Program-made: the position numbers and the translations under genes | The notes under the pieces: generated by a model | The model's database searches: none | The model's input: only the letters and a program-made list of their open reading frames with translations | What the model was told of the DNA's origin: nothing | Source: Dirofilaria immitis | Taxonomy: Eukaryota; Nematoda; Chromadorea; Rhabditida; Onchocercidae | NCBI GenBank assembly: GCA_024305405.1 | Contig: JAKNDB010000107.1 | Location: 2,914,001-2,978,000, forward strand | DNA length: 64,000 bases | Direction: 5' to 3' | Shown here: one piece after another, positions 1-13,086 of the stretch | Numbering within the stretch: the first letter of the stretch is position 1 | Layout: each line of letters begins with the position of its first letter

Positions 1-179
1 TTCGAAATAATTTGTAAACCTTCGAATACATTGCTACTCAAACGATTATTTCTTTTTGAGAAACATCAGGTGATTGTTTTATCGTTTCTCGAGAATGATA
101 ATAAAAACGAAATGCATTATTTATTATGTTACATTATTATATTTTTCTAATATTTGAAAATTTAAAATTATTATTTTAG

Positions 180-1253
180 TTAATAACTGAATGGGAAATA
201 GCTAAAGAAACATATCGTTTACGAAATTTAAACTGGAAAGAATCACCGGGAATGATACGTCGTTGTACTGAAATAGCCCAAGAAATGATTGATTTAGATA
301 GAACACTTGATGCCTTATATTCTTTTATACGATATAAAAAAGCAACAGAATTTATGCCAATATTTGAGGTTAAATATTAACATCAAATTTTTATAAATAA
401 TCATTCTAACAAACAATCTTTCTTATCTTATCATAAATTTGTTTTTATATTTAATTAGTTTACTTTTAAATTTCATATTATTGATTTAATCATAATATTT
501 ATTTTGTTTATTATAAACAAATGCTCAAATATCGTATATCGTATACATATATAATAAAAATTTTGATATTAAAATTTCAAATAAAAATTTCATATTATCT
601 TTTCTGATATTTCTTTTTTCTTTGACTTTCTCATCATCTCATATATTTTTCCAAATATATGAGATGTGAACGTTTGTTTATTTTTAAATTTTATTTTAAA
701 TATACTTCTATCTTGTGATACTATAAGAAAAGCTTAAATCTTAAGTAAATATATCGATTTGTTCGATTGAAATTTTTCCTTTTTTTTTAAATTTAATTAG
801 AGATAACAATTCTAGAATTTTGTCGAAGCTGAGAAGCAAAGCAAAAGAAGGGAAAAATGTGAATCAAAAAAGATGATCTGATGACGGAAGGCGAAATGTC
901 TAAAGAAGCTAAGATGTCGGAAGAAAAAAGTGAAGAAATGAAAGAAGAAGCTGATAAAACTCAGAAGGAATGTAAAACGGAAGAATCGAAAAAGACGATC
1001 TGACGACAGAAGGCGAAAAATCTGAAGTAGATGAGCCAAATGAAAAGAAAATGACGAAGAGGAAGATGACGAAGATGAAACGACCGATGAAGATAATGAA
1101 GCAAAGAAACATATGGCTAATTGTTTTATTGATCTGATAAGAACATTAGAATTCTTTTCCACGATACGTCAATGTATACGTCAAGAAGATAAATTTTCTG
1201 ATATAAATTATCTTCACTACATATTATTATGTTGTATGGCTGAAGAATTTTAA
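180..1253 (+). CDS. Gene A: unrecognised acidic/lysine-rich protein, C-terminal part (left end outside window)
   Basis: I see two exons, 180-368 and 816-1253, joined in phase 0 (acceptor TTATTTTAG before 180, donor GAG|GTTAAA, acceptor ATTCTAG before 816). The first reads LITEWEIAKETYRLRNLNW and continues to an internal MPIFE; the exon opens directly on an acceptor, so the gene starts left of the window. The last exon has a charged, low-complexity part with a duplicated block (ESKKDDLMTEGE and ESKKDDLTTEGE) and an acidic run, then a globular-looking tail ending in LLCCMAEEF and TAA. As assembled the second exon is broken three times, each at an A run (866-871, 989-993, 1048-1051); adding one A at each gives one reading frame of 147 codons. 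The duplicated block and the final tail support that reading. I do not recognise the family. Being an unrecovered pseudogene is possible, but nearby conserved genes show the same type of break. Confidence 0.6.
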
Positions 1254-3901
1254 AAATTTATTTCTGTCTTTAATTGATTGATTGAAATTTCTTTTTCAAA
1301 TAAATAATTTATTTATTTTTTGTTGCTATTTTAAATTAATTATTGTTTAGAATTGTTTACTTTCAAATTAATTTAAGAAATTAATTTGAATTTCAAATTT
1401 ATAATTATAATATATTTTGTAGTCTTTTTACTGAAAATCAAATTATTATATTATTGTTTTAATGTTTTATTATTGCTTATTGAATAGTGATAATAACACT
1501 TTGATATGATATTGTTTTGTTGCGATCATTGTATTGATTATAACCTTAATTAAACGAGGATATTATGGGAAATGTATTTATTACAAAATTAAATATGAAA
1601 GGTTGAAGTCTTGGCGAAACTTTCAAACACATTTCTCGAATTTTCTCTGCAAAAATATCGTTACGATTTTTGGAAATTATGAAGTCCAAGAATTCAATCG
1701 AGAGTTCGCCATGTCACTTTGGCTAGTTTCGTTTGTTTTTAATATTTCAATCAAAAGTCAATTTTTGCTTTCTAATATAAAATTCGAGAAAAATTTATGA
1801 ATTTTGTAGATTGTCCTAATATTTTTATTCAACTGTTTCTTTACTACGATTCGGTATCGATAAACTAATTTATGATATATGATGTTCATATAAATTTTTC
1901 ATATTTTCTTCACCAATATAAAGAATATTAATTTATTAATATTTTTCGATTTATTCTAGAAGAGATCAGATGATTCTTGACAAAAACCAGAAGTCGAGAG
2001 AGTAATTAATAATCACTAAATAAAAAGAATATTCATTGAAAATTAATTAATTTATCTAAACAATTTTGCTTTATTAATGATACCAATTTGTAAACTTACA
2101 TACCTTGAAAGGTTAATTATTTCAAACTTACCTATTTAACATAATAAAAGATTAACTATTAATTTGCATATTGCTAATTAAACGAACTTATAAAGTAATA
2201 TTTAATAGATCAGATTTTGATGTTTCCTGATATCTATTATTTACTCAATCATGAGTGAATAAAGTTTATGCCAAGAAATATAAGAGGTCATATCCAAAAT
2301 AATTAATGAATGATTGAGAATGAAGAAAGTTTGTATAATATGTATCATCGGAGATCAATGTACATATGATCAAAGGTCATATACAAGTATTAAAGTTAAT
2401 CTATAATTATCATATTTTACAATCATAATAATTATTAATCACTCTTGATGCTATTAAAAAATTTAATTAATTAACTTACTATCACTATGCTCATTCCACT
2501 AAAAAAGTAAAAAAAATGAAATTATTAAATTAATATCAAACTTCCTGCAATTTTCTTTTTTGCGATCTTCCTAATTTATTCTCGGAATAACGTAATTGTT
2601 ATATGCATCATATCTTTATCCATTTCAACTCAGGACAAAATTTTAACACTTTGCTTTAGATAATTTACGTACGAGATTATTGATAAATCGTATAATCATG
2701 ATAAATTATTTATATATGAGATAAAATTGATAATACAACGAATGATAATTTACCCGAATATTCGGAACTGATCAGTAAGTTTATACGAGAGTAGCTTCTT
2801 GGAAAAAAAAACTTTAAAAAATTTTGATTTAAATTAGGAGTTTAATAACAGCATTATGGCATGCTAAAAATGCACAAATAAAATTGGATAATTTGCTTCT
2901 ACGAAAAATTATTACATAAAGTCAAATTAGTAATTAATGATTATTCAATTTCCAATTTTACTATGATTTATTTATAAAATAACAAAGAAGAATGAAAATG
3001 TATATGATTTACAATCATATACAGATATTTAAATCAATTTAACAACTATTTATTTAGGTGATATTAATTTTATTATTCTTTATATTATCAATTTTATCAT
3101 ATCATTCGTTATTTTATCAAATTCATACCGAATATTCTACTACGATTCATATGTAATATTTTATGTAACAGGAAACATTTTTCAGAAATTCAATAGTTTC
3201 TTATCATAATCTTATACAGGTTGAATCGTCGAGAAATATTGATGTTGGTTTATTTTTTGAATGAAGTCTTCGCCAAATGATCATTTATTGATTGAAAGGA
3301 TGATCCGACTGTTTATGATAAAATAGATATGAATGCAAGATGAATACATCTTAAATAGAAAAACGATTAACTTCGATCATCTTACGGAGAAGGACTTTAT
3401 GATTCAACGATCTGATTTTTAAATTACTCATCATAGACGTCGAATTAAATGCTATTATAGAAGCAGAAATATTTTTGAACCTGTAACTTCTAACAGTATC
3501 GATCTTTCAAGATTTCATTGCAAAGTTTTCATTTTATATTTTGAAATAGAATTTCATTAAAGTATATAACTCTGACTGCGATAATGGAGTAAATCAATTT
3601 ATCATAATAAATGATTCAAGTATTATGGAATCAGAATTGGATGAAATTACTCTTACTTAAATTAATAATGATTGATACAACATAAAGGATTCAATCTGTT
3701 TGAGGTATATTGATAAATACGAATGTCAATAAAAGATTAAGGCATTGCTAACAATGAGCAAGAATAAACAAACAAAGAATCTGTATCCAAAAAGCACGAG
3801 CAGAAGAAACTTGGCATTTTAATGCGTTGAAATTAATTTCATCACATAAGATGCATAATCTTATAGATAATATTATAAATGACAGTGATGATAATGATGA
3901 C

Positions 3902-3946
<45 letters not shown>

Positions 3947-5230
3947 ATTATTGAATATATTTTTAATACTAAGTTTTGCATCAGAAATATTCAAGGTACT
4001 ATGAAAAATCTAATTAATTTCTTATAGCAACTGTCATATACTTTCCACCTAATTTTTACGTGGCTGAATAAAGGTCAGATATCGAGTTGGTGACATGATG
4101 CAACCAAAAGTTATAATTTTGCAAAATAATTCGAGAATTTTAATTAATGAAAATTGAAAATAAAAATGAAATTAACTTACTAAATTTCATAATTTCTATT
4201 ATACTTTCTTAAATATTGTTGAGGAATAAATTTTTATAATCGAAATCTTTTTTACTTTTTCTTTTTTTAAAGCTTAAAATGGCATTTTACGAAATTTGAT
4301 AAAAACTTTTTTTTTTTAAAAATCGTTCAACATCAAAATGCATTTTCATTATAACTAATCTAAATTTAAAGTTATTAAATGATTTAAAAAATTCTATTAC
4401 AAAAGATAATATTTACTAATTGATATTATATCCTATCAATGTTTTGAGAGGAAAAAAAAGCAGAAGGATAGAAATATCTGATTTGAAAAAATCAAATGTT
4501 TAGATTTAATCTTAAAATATTGAATTTCGAAAGTTTAATGAATTCAATTTTGCCATTGCAGAAAATGTTGCAATCGATAAACATATAGAAATTGATATAA
4601 TTTTTTTTTTGATAGCGTTTAGTGATTATCTCGAAATAATTGAAAGATTCCAAATAAATTGTTTATTTTTTTCGAATTCTAAGCAAAGAATTCTGGAAAA
4701 TTCTTCAGAATTGAAGCTTGAAGTTAAGTTATAGTTGCTCGCGGGTCTTCGCTGGTAATGTCAAAAAGTATTCCCGCCACACTTAAACTTTGTATATGAT
4801 CATGAATTCTAACTTTTATCAATGTATGTGATAATAAAATCGGTATCGAAGACTGCTTTGTTTTCTTCGTAATTATTATGAATATTTTGAATAATGATCT
4901 GATTTAAATGATTTTATCATTTTGATTGAATCAGTAGAATTCAAGGTATGATAAAGTTTAGTTTTAATGATATCAGAAAGAAAGAAATTAATTGATGACA
5001 AAGATGATTGATTCAATTTAAATTAAAAATAATGGTTAATTGCTGGTTCAGCATGTTCTTTTGATAAAATATTCGATAGTTTTTGTTAATATATCATTAT
5101 TTGTCTATCATTTATCATGTAGCACTGATAATTTTATCATTTCTTGTTCATCTATTCGTTGATTAGATTTCAATTTTTTATTTAATATATTCCAAAATCT
5201 TTATCATTTAATCTTTAATTTCAATATTTA
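1254..5230. other. Intergenic stretch, gene A to gene B
   Basis: About 4 kb of very A+T-rich DNA. Open frames here are short and look incidental. It holds a GAT trinucleotide microsatellite near 3897-3948 and, about 540 bp before gene B, three alternating heat-shock-type pentamers (TTC at 4691, GAA at 4696, TTC at 4701). A slightly more G+C-rich patch follows at about 4735-4785 (CTCGCGGG and CCCGCC). I see no exon. Confidence 0.5.
3897..3948. repeat. (GAT)n microsatellite
   Basis: About 16 GAT units, preceded by a degenerate GATAATGATGAC stretch. Poly-Asp or poly-Ser open frames across it are artefacts of the repeat. Confidence 0.9.
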
Positions 5231-5237
5231 GTTTTTA

Positions 5238-7480
5238 ATGGCGTCTGGTGGCAAACAACCTTCTCAAAGCAAACAGAAATCAAGCGATAGTAGGAAAGAA
5301 GAAATGGAAAGTTTTATGTCAAAGGTCAATAATTTAATTTGGTAAAATAGGATGAAAATTTATTAGAGAAATGAATAAAAGAAATTTGAATATCATATTG
5401 TGTTAGGAAAGACTTATAGAAAACATATTCATATGAAAAGATTGAAAATCACGCTGATATGGTTGTGATCTTTTGGCCATTAATCTATTCCGAAGTATTT
5501 ATTACTAAGATAATCACAATATGTAGTTCATAAGAGATAATAAATTATCATTGATAATGGATTAATTTTACGTACAACAATAAAAGATATATCATTCAAA
5601 GTGTATGCCATTTAAAATAAATAAATATATCGCTTCAGTTTACAAATCTTTTATGACAAAACTTTGCGTCATTGTTCGAATTAATTTAGGTATGTGAACG
5701 TTTCGAAAAACTGCGAGTAATATCACGCTTGATGGAACAACCACAAGAGCAATCTCAAGGGAGTAGCAAATCACCGAAGAAGTCATCAAGATCTCGAAAA
5801 GTTTATCAATTTTTCTGCGATCAACCTTCAACAAGCCAAGAATCAAAGTCGAAGTCCGCTTCAAAAATGAAACAGTCTGAAAGTGAACTTTCAGATAGCA
5901 GCATATCTGAAAATAAACCTTCAAGTAGCGGAATATCCATAACTAAACCTTCAGAGAGCAGAAAATCCAAAACTAAATCTTCAGAAAGCAGTGTGTCTGA
6001 AACCAAACTTTCAGAGAGCAGAAAATCCAAAACTAAATCTTCAGAAAGCAGTGTGTCCGAAACTAAACTTTCAGAGAGCAGAAAACCTAAAACTAAATCT
6101 TCAGAAAGCAGTGTGTCCGAAACTAAACTTTCAGAGAGCAGAAAACCTAAAACTAAATCTTCAGAGAGCAGTGTGTCCGAAACTAAACTTTCAGAGAGCA
6201 GAAAACCTAAAACTAAATCTTCAGAAAGCAGTGTGTCCGAAACTAAACTTTCAGAGAGCAGAAAACCTAAAACTAAATCTTCAGAAAGCAGTGTGTCCGA
6301 AACTAAACTTTCAGAGAGCAGAAAACCTAAAACTAAATCTTCAGAAAGCAGTGTGTCCGAAACCAAACCTTCAGACAGTGTGTCCAAAATCAAACCTTCA
6401 GGTAGCAGTAAAAGGACTAGTTCTAAAAAAAACAGCATCAATCGAGAAGTTTGATACGGTTGATTTGAGTAAGGAACATGGAGATAATTGGAGTAGTATC
6501 CCCACTGTTGAATTACCAGCAACTACACAATCATCTATGTTTGACGAACAACCATACATTGAAGATCCCGAAGCACCATCTACTTCTTCTGGACTAAGAG
6601 TGATTAAATTAGATGACTATATATCTCCAGAATATCCTTCAAGATCAGATCTTAGTCAAGAAATTGAAGAAGGACAATCGAACATTATTACCACTGCTAG
6701 AAGTGATGATGCTACAACGATGGAAGAGAAAGATTATTTAAAACGACCTAATTTACGTAGCATTCAGAAGAAAACTCGTTTAAGTAATCGTCCTGAGAAG
6801 GTTTCTGCTGTTGAATCAGTAGCTCTCAGAGGTTCACGTTCGACGGTAATAACTTTATTGTATACTTTAACCAAAATTCAGAATGATAGCTTTAAAATTG
6901 ATGATCTTTTAATTACTGTAATGCTTATCTATAAATATTATATGGCGGAATTGAACAACTCTCAAAGTTGATTATGTCTCATCTCATAATAGACTTCAGA
7001 TGTCCAAAACAGAATCATTTTGCAATTTAGTTGTTCTAATTCCTCTTTCTCTCGCATATTTTGCTATCAACAGGTAATCTACCGTACCTATATACTTCAT
7101 TTGATGGATAGATTAGCTTACAGTAATCATTTTAAATAACTGAATTCCAATGATATAATCAGTAAATAGTATTTTTGTTTAATCAATATTTACATTGTTT
7201 CAAATTCAGTTTTGTTATGAACGGTATTGAATTTCAGACAAAACAAACAAAAGCTGAAAAGTCAACAGATTCAGGTAGTACAGGTGGCAAAATAGATTTA
7301 AAGAATGTAAGAGCTGCTGATCTTCGCGGTCTTTTATTATTCAAATTAGATGAAGTAATTCAAAATCAATCAATTCCTCATGAAACACCTAAAGCTGATC
7401 GCGCTCAACGAGCAAGAGAACGACTTCGTAAAAAGTTTGAGGAGGGTCAAAGTTCACCATCAAAAAATAAACCGAAATGA
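5238..7480 (+). CDS. Gene B: serine/lysine-rich protein with seven 20-residue repeats, function unknown
   Basis: Three exons: 5238-5324, 5690-6917 and 7238-7480, all in phase 0. The start ATG lies six bases after an orphan acceptor (ATATTTAG ending at 5231), fitting spliced-leader trans-splicing. The product begins MASGGKQPSQSKQKSS. Exon 2 opens VCERFEKLRVISRLMEQ, then carries a perfect 60-bp array at 5941-6360 encoding ETKLSESRKP/KTKSSESSVS half-repeats, rich in S-x-E sites that casein kinase 2 type enzymes could phosphorylate. An acidic region (about 6440-6720) and a basic one follow. The last exon ends in a charged helix-like stretch (QRARERLRKKFEEGQSS). The frame changes by one at an eight-A run (6425-6432); one fewer or two more A restore about 518 residues. 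A 34-base intron, 6392-6425 region, would also restore frame but is too short to be likely. Exon 2's 3' boundary (donor GTAATG at 6918) is my best guess. No family recognised. Confidence 0.6.
5941..6360 (+). repeat. 60-bp coding tandem repeat, 7 copies (two 30-bp halves each)
   Basis: Seven head-to-tail 60-base units with only a few substitutions, each made of two diverged 30-base halves containing TCTTCAGAAAGCAG or TTTCAGAGAGCAG. Because 60 is divisible by three and the unit lacks stops in several frames, long open frames appear in at least two sense frames and one antisense frame. Only the frame continuous with exon 2's start (…SESSVSETKL…) is supported. Confidence 0.95.
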
Positions 7481-9617
7481 CAAGGCATAAAATTGCTAGA
7501 ATTATCATTGTAGTGCAAGAAAAATCAGATATGAACAGTTAAATATTAGCATGATGACGAATATTTATTAAAAATTTAATAGTCGAGAATCGGAAGCATT
7601 ATTACGTGACAGTTAAATCTTCGATCTTTAGGATGAATCTATGCTTAGATTATTGATACATTCATTCGAATTTTTGTGCTTGAATTATTCGTTCAAGTCG
7701 ATTCTTTTATTATCTTTTAAATATTCAATTATTAAAACTTATTTGCCCTTTCACCTTTTTTTTTCATTTTACTGAAATTGGTAATATATTTAATTTTTAT
7801 TGGAAAATTTGAATGAAATTTATCCTAAAATTTCCTGATTTTTCTTCCTAAAATTCTCGACTAAAATTCTCGACGTCTATTTTTGCTAATACTTTAACTT
7901 CACATTTTCACTTGTAGTATATAAATGTAAAAAAATTCACAATTTTGAAATTTTTGGAAGTGAAAAGACGAATGTTATTAATAGTAGCTTTGAAACGAAG
8001 ATTTGCTGCTAATTTTACTTTTCAATTTTAATTTCTATTTTCTGACTTTATGTAATCAATGAAAAATTTGATTACATTTAATCATACATCGTGCTATTAC
8101 TGTATTACATTTAATCATACATCGTGCTATTACTGTATTACATTTAATCATACATCGCGCTATTACTGTATTACATTTAATCATACATCGTGCTATTACT
8201 GTATTACATTTAATCATACATCGCGCTATTACTGTATTACATTTAATCATACATCGTGCTATTACTGTATTACATTTAATCATACATCGTGCTATTACTG
8301 TATTACATTTAATCATACATCGTATTGTTACTGTATCATCTCAACTATTAATTATTACTTACTTTTGCATTTTTAAATTTTGATTATCATCATTTTTAAT
8401 ATCATAAAATCATGAATTATAGTTTTTTTTGTTTTTTATATATCGATGTTTTTTTGTTTTTATTCTATTCGATATATTATTATTCTTTCATTTTTGCATA
8501 AATTTATGAATTAAAAAATTTATCAAATTTCTGATTTATATCAAAAAATATTTTTCATTTTAAGAAAGCATAAATCAAAATGTGATTATAATTTGTTGAT
8601 ATTTTTGACGTATTTTTAAAATGAAATTATCGAATATTTTTGTCGAATTTCTTTCATAAATTTGAACCTATGCCCTTGTACAGTACTTTGCACAGTACTT
8701 TGTCAATTATTATTTAAAATATTACAGTACTTTATCAATTATTACTTAAAATACCTCTGTGCTGTGTTATTTCTTTCATGCATAAAACTGATGAAAATGT
8801 TTCATTCAACTGAAAGTACAAAATGTGAAATAATTTCTCGTAAAATCTATTAATGAAACTTCAAACGTCTGTCTTGAAATACCTGTTGGCCAGGTAAAGA
8901 ATTTACTTTCCTATCATCCATTTCTTCTGAATCTTTTTATCACTTAATCTTCTTTCATTTTATGCATATTTAAAAATATTATCGGCTTCCAAGTTCGAAT
9001 TTAAATGTGAAGAGTTTGTTTATGCTTAAATTTCGATGGAAGGAAAGAGAATTTAAAATATAGGATGTTACAGGATGGGTTTGCGGGGAAACACAGAATA
9101 AAAGGATAATCATTTCGAAAATTCTGGAAAGGGATCATCGAAAAACTTGAAAATTTTTTTTCCATCTAGATTAGGCGGCAAGAATTTATATACCACCACA
9201 TCAAGCGTGATTGTCGAGAAGAAAATTCATTGTATCATTCTCTTCGATAGCATCAGTGTTTTTTATTTTAATTCATCGTGATAATGATGAAAGTTGAATT
9301 ATAGATTGAGATGGTTTTGAGAATTCGAGATTTCAATTCGATTACATTTTTTTAATGGAAATATTGTAGAAATTTATCTTAGCAACATTTTAAGGATCCC
9401 AATAATTTTTTGAAATTTTAGTTTTTTTCATGAATTTTGAAATTTGAAATCCACTTTCGGAATCAGTATCGTTTTTAAAAAAATCATAAAAATCAATTTA
9501 GAACTTGAAATTGAATCGAATAATGGTACGAGAACTTCAATTGATAGTTTAAGTTCTATTCAAATATCGATTAATATGAATATTTGTTGATCATAATCAA
9601 ACTTCTTACATTTTCAG
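7481..9617. other. Intergenic stretch, gene B to gene C
   Basis: A+T-rich with no supported exon. It contains the 33-bp minisatellite at 8071-8334 and, at 8680-8755, a small degenerate duplication of CAGTACTTTG/CAATTATTA. The orphan splice acceptor TTTTCAG ending at 9617 marks the probable 5' end of the gene C mRNA. Confidence 0.5.
8071..8334. repeat. 33-bp minisatellite, 8 copies
   Basis: Eight exact-length units beginning ATTACATTTAATCATACATC. The main variable position is CGTGC versus CGCGC; copies 3 and 5 carry the C and the last copy differs most (CGTATTGTT). The unit is stop-free on both strands, which produces fake periodic peptides. Confidence 0.95.
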
Positions 9618-9659
9618 TCAATCAATTTCGGAAATTAATTTGTTTACCAAAAAAAAAAG

Positions 9660-10844
9660 ATGCCTAAGAAAAAGAAGGGTAAAAGAGGAAGAAAAGACAG
9701 ATTGAGAGATATAAATGATGATATTATGGCACAAGTAAGTTTATTTTTAAATGGGCATGATGCCAGATTTCTCCAGAAAAATAAATATTTTAAAAGATGC
9801 AAAGGAAAAATTTTCATTTAAATTTGAAATTATAACTTTGAATATTTTTAAACTTTGTGAAATATTCTCATCTTAGCTATTTGCCGAGAAAATCGGGATT
9901 GAACATTCAACAAGTGAATCCAACGATGATTCAATAAAATCTGAACTAAATTCTGAATCAACGCCAGCATCAATGAATTTGGGATCGAAAACAGCAGCAA
10001 TTATTTTAGAGGAAATGATTATTGGACCTAGCTCCTCTCATTGCCAAAAAAGCCAATTAGTTGAAAATATGACATCAAGTTTCGATAGTAAGCTCGAGAA
10101 TGAAATTGCTTCATGCGTAACTTACAATACTGATAGTATCAATAAGCTGAAGAAGACTAATAGTTCGAGAATATATGATTCAGAGGTAAGTCAACAAGAA
10201 GTTCATTACATGAAATAAATTTGAATTGAGCCATCAAAACACATATGGCTGAGCTTTGTTAAAATAATGTAAAAGATCTTTTAATCGATAAAAATATAAA
10301 TACAACAATCTAACATTAGAATTTTGTTTAAACTTTCTTAACAATCAACTATCAAATTATCATTTATGTTTGAACAGTAAATTAAATTAATTTATTTTTG
10401 AACTTTCTTATGTGATAAGAAAGATTCGCTGTTCAATTGGAATCGTTGAATTTTAAATTTAAAATTCAAAAATTTATAATATTTTAATTTTTAAAATAAT
10501 TTTTGAGAAAAGTAAAATAAATTATTTTACATTGTATTGCTAGAATTATTTTTATTAAAAATTTGGAATAAAAATTGATTTTTCTAATTTTTGAATGTTC
10601 AAAAGACAAAGTGATCGATAATTTGTATCATTAAGTATTTGGCATTTATTTGTAAAAATTTTGATAAAAATAGAATCGTTCAATTTTTCTTTTTTAGTCT
10701 TTGAATTTTGCGCCATCAGTATCAAAGATAAAACATGAACAACATCATTCGAAGAAATCCAAAAAACGCCAAGTCATTTCGCAAACATTGCATTGCCCAA
10801 ATAATGACCGAACTGTAGAATGGCCAAACTCAAAGCCTAGTTGA
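9660..10844 (+). CDS. Gene C: small basic/serine-rich protein, function unknown
   Basis: Three exons with clean phase-0 junctions: 9660-9734, 9877-10185 and 10698-10844, giving 176 residues with no frame break. The start lies 42 bases after an orphan acceptor (ACATTTTCAG to 9617), consistent with trans-splicing. The N terminus is strongly basic (MPKKKKGKRGRKDRLRDIND), resembling a nuclear or nucleolar localisation signal. Exon 2 is serine/glutamate-rich (EHSTSESNDDSIKSELNSES) with an ILEEMIIGPSSSHC segment. Exon 3 has a second basic patch (KHEQHHSKKSKKRQ) and ends WPNSKPS. Donors GTAAGT and GTAAGTC are consensus. No domain recognised; a nuclear protein is an inference from composition only. 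Confidence 0.65.
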
Positions 10845-13066
10845 TTTGCTAATATGTCAAGCCAATTATATTTCATGTAAGTATTCATATGAAGAAATGA
10901 TAAGATATGAAAGATCGAAGGAATTGGCTCAAAACTTCTTCCATTATACAAATAAAATTTGCATCTTTTAATTAACTTTCTAAGATAGTAGTAATATTAC
11001 ATTTATTCATTCAGTACAACTGATTTGTTATTGCGAGCCAAGAATGTGGTCAAATATTTATGGGCCAAAATAATATATGCCTAATTAATTCAATCAATCA
11101 CCTTTATCAATAATTTTTTTGTAATGTTGCATAACATTTTGAAAGGTCAAATTCGCGAATAACATAAATTTCATCACCATATCAAGCCACATTGATTATT
11201 GGAATCAATTATCACTTTATGCTGTTATGCTAAGTGATCTTCTGCACCGAATATTTCCAATACTTTTCAGAATCCTTATTTTCCAGTTTTCTAAAACATG
11301 AATTTCATTCCTGATAATTTATGGCTAGTATTGTCAAAATTTATCATTTAGTTAATTCACGCCTTCAAAAAATGGATCTGTTATATAGATTTATTGAAAA
11401 TTTATTGCATATTAAATTTACAACTACTACTTATAAGTTTGTTTAAAAAAATTACAGGTTGTATTTCGAGCAAATTGCAGGCGTAAAAGAAGTTAGAGCA
11501 TTTTGCCATTTAGAGTTATCATTGTGAATGCAATTTAAGCTAATAATAAGGAGATATTGTCAAAAGATGTAAAAATATTTAATTTGATTATAATTTAATG
11601 ATTATAATAATTCTGATAACTGATCGTTAGCAGTTTATAGTTTGTTGTTGTGATTTTAAAAATATTTGATAAATTCAAAATCAAAGCAAGGATTGAAATG
11701 ATGAAAGAAGTGATTGTTCAAGTTTCATGAATTCTAGCTAAGAAAAATTAGAATCCTAAGGATCTTTCCTTTATTGTTTCATTTCTGAAGTATTCGAACT
11801 TAAAGAGCACAAACTTTTTCTTTCCCTAAATTTTCCATATTCTTTTGATATTCAATTTTTATTAATCTAATCAATTCTCGTCCTAAGTAACAGTTATATA
11901 ACACCTCTATTCTTCTGTTAAACATTCATAATAATCATACCTGTATCCAATCTTATTAAAACTTCTCTCATCACATTATTCAAATTTTATTTTTAATTAA
12001 TTCAACTTCTCGCTGTATTATTAATTGTTTCTGTAGTAGATCAAGCGTGAAATAAATAAATTTCAAGCAGATTTTTCTCGTATATGTTCACATATTAATG
12101 GATAGGAAAAAAGAAATGAAAGAGACTGATTATATAATATATTTTTTTGATAAGATCAGTTGATATAAGAAATTAAATTTAATGAACACAATACTTGGAG
12201 ATAATTTATCCCAACTGATATTGAAAGAATTGGTTAACTTATTCGGAAGATGGAAAGTCTGAAGTTATGGCTCAGATTAATTTTAACAATTGATTTGATA
12301 AGTTCTCTCGAAAGATACTGTTAATTCAACAAAGAAAAAATCTCAGATCTCAAAACAAATTTCTATGTGAAAAGTTAAAATGTAACCATAGCATTAAGAA
12401 GTTTAAATAAGAATTTGAAGATTATCATGCTGATTAAATCTTGCAAATCTATGTCAAACTATTATCATTTATGATCCCTTCAATATCCTTAGTCTCATCT
12501 AGATGATTGAATTTTTCCAGAATTTTGAAGATTATTCTGAGCATTGATTAATGAATGCTTCCCTAAAAATGAATTTTTGACCATGCTTATCAGAAGGCGC
12601 TTCATTTGTGAAATAAACTTATTTGTATTATTTAACGATCATCACGGCAAAATGAATACTGCTCCAGTATTCACTGTCAAAAATCCATTCTTCCAATTCT
12701 GTTGTGATTCGCTTGAGGTAAATTAGAAATCTTCTTTTTACAACAAAATAATAAAATTAATTCTAATTAATTTTATTATTACGAAATTTATTTCCATCCT
12801 GAAATAATATAGGATACATGGTGCAGCAATTTTTGATGGCATCATGATTCTGAATCATCGAACGATGAATTTATTCAATCTTTCTTTTAAGCAATATTTC
12901 TACAAACAAACTTTAAAAAATCTGAAAAAAATCAGCAATTAAAAATCTAAAGATTGACCAAATATCTTCTCAACAATCAATCCTCTCTAGTATATTCTCT
13001 ATAGTTTATTCAAAAATTTCTAATACCTTTGCTCTTTATGTATTAATTATCAAAGATTATCAAAAT
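10845..13066. other. Intergenic stretch, gene C to gene D
   Basis: A+T-rich. A 60-codon frame at 12544-12726 and a short one after 12813 were considered as exons, but no phase-compatible joining could be shown. Nothing else supported. Confidence 0.45.
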
Positions 13067-13086
13067 TGATAATCAGATTATGCTTT

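Noticed and set aside
1534..1800. 88-codon plus-strand frame in the gene A-B gap
   Set aside because: A+T-rich, no splice or 5' signal, amino-acid composition typical of noncoding A+T-rich DNA.
6392..6425. 34-base intron (GTAGCA…AACAG) in gene B
   Set aside because: Frame-compatible but shorter than introns expected for nematode splicing; a homopolymer length error at A8 is simpler.
5821..6522. 233-codon antisense frame over the gene B repeat
   Set aside because: Periodic Leu/Ser peptide that is a shadow of the stop-free 60-bp repeat.
8056..8376. Repeat-peptide frames on both strands (e.g. MIKCNTVIARC units)
   Set aside because: Artefact of a 33-bp minisatellite whose length is a multiple of three.
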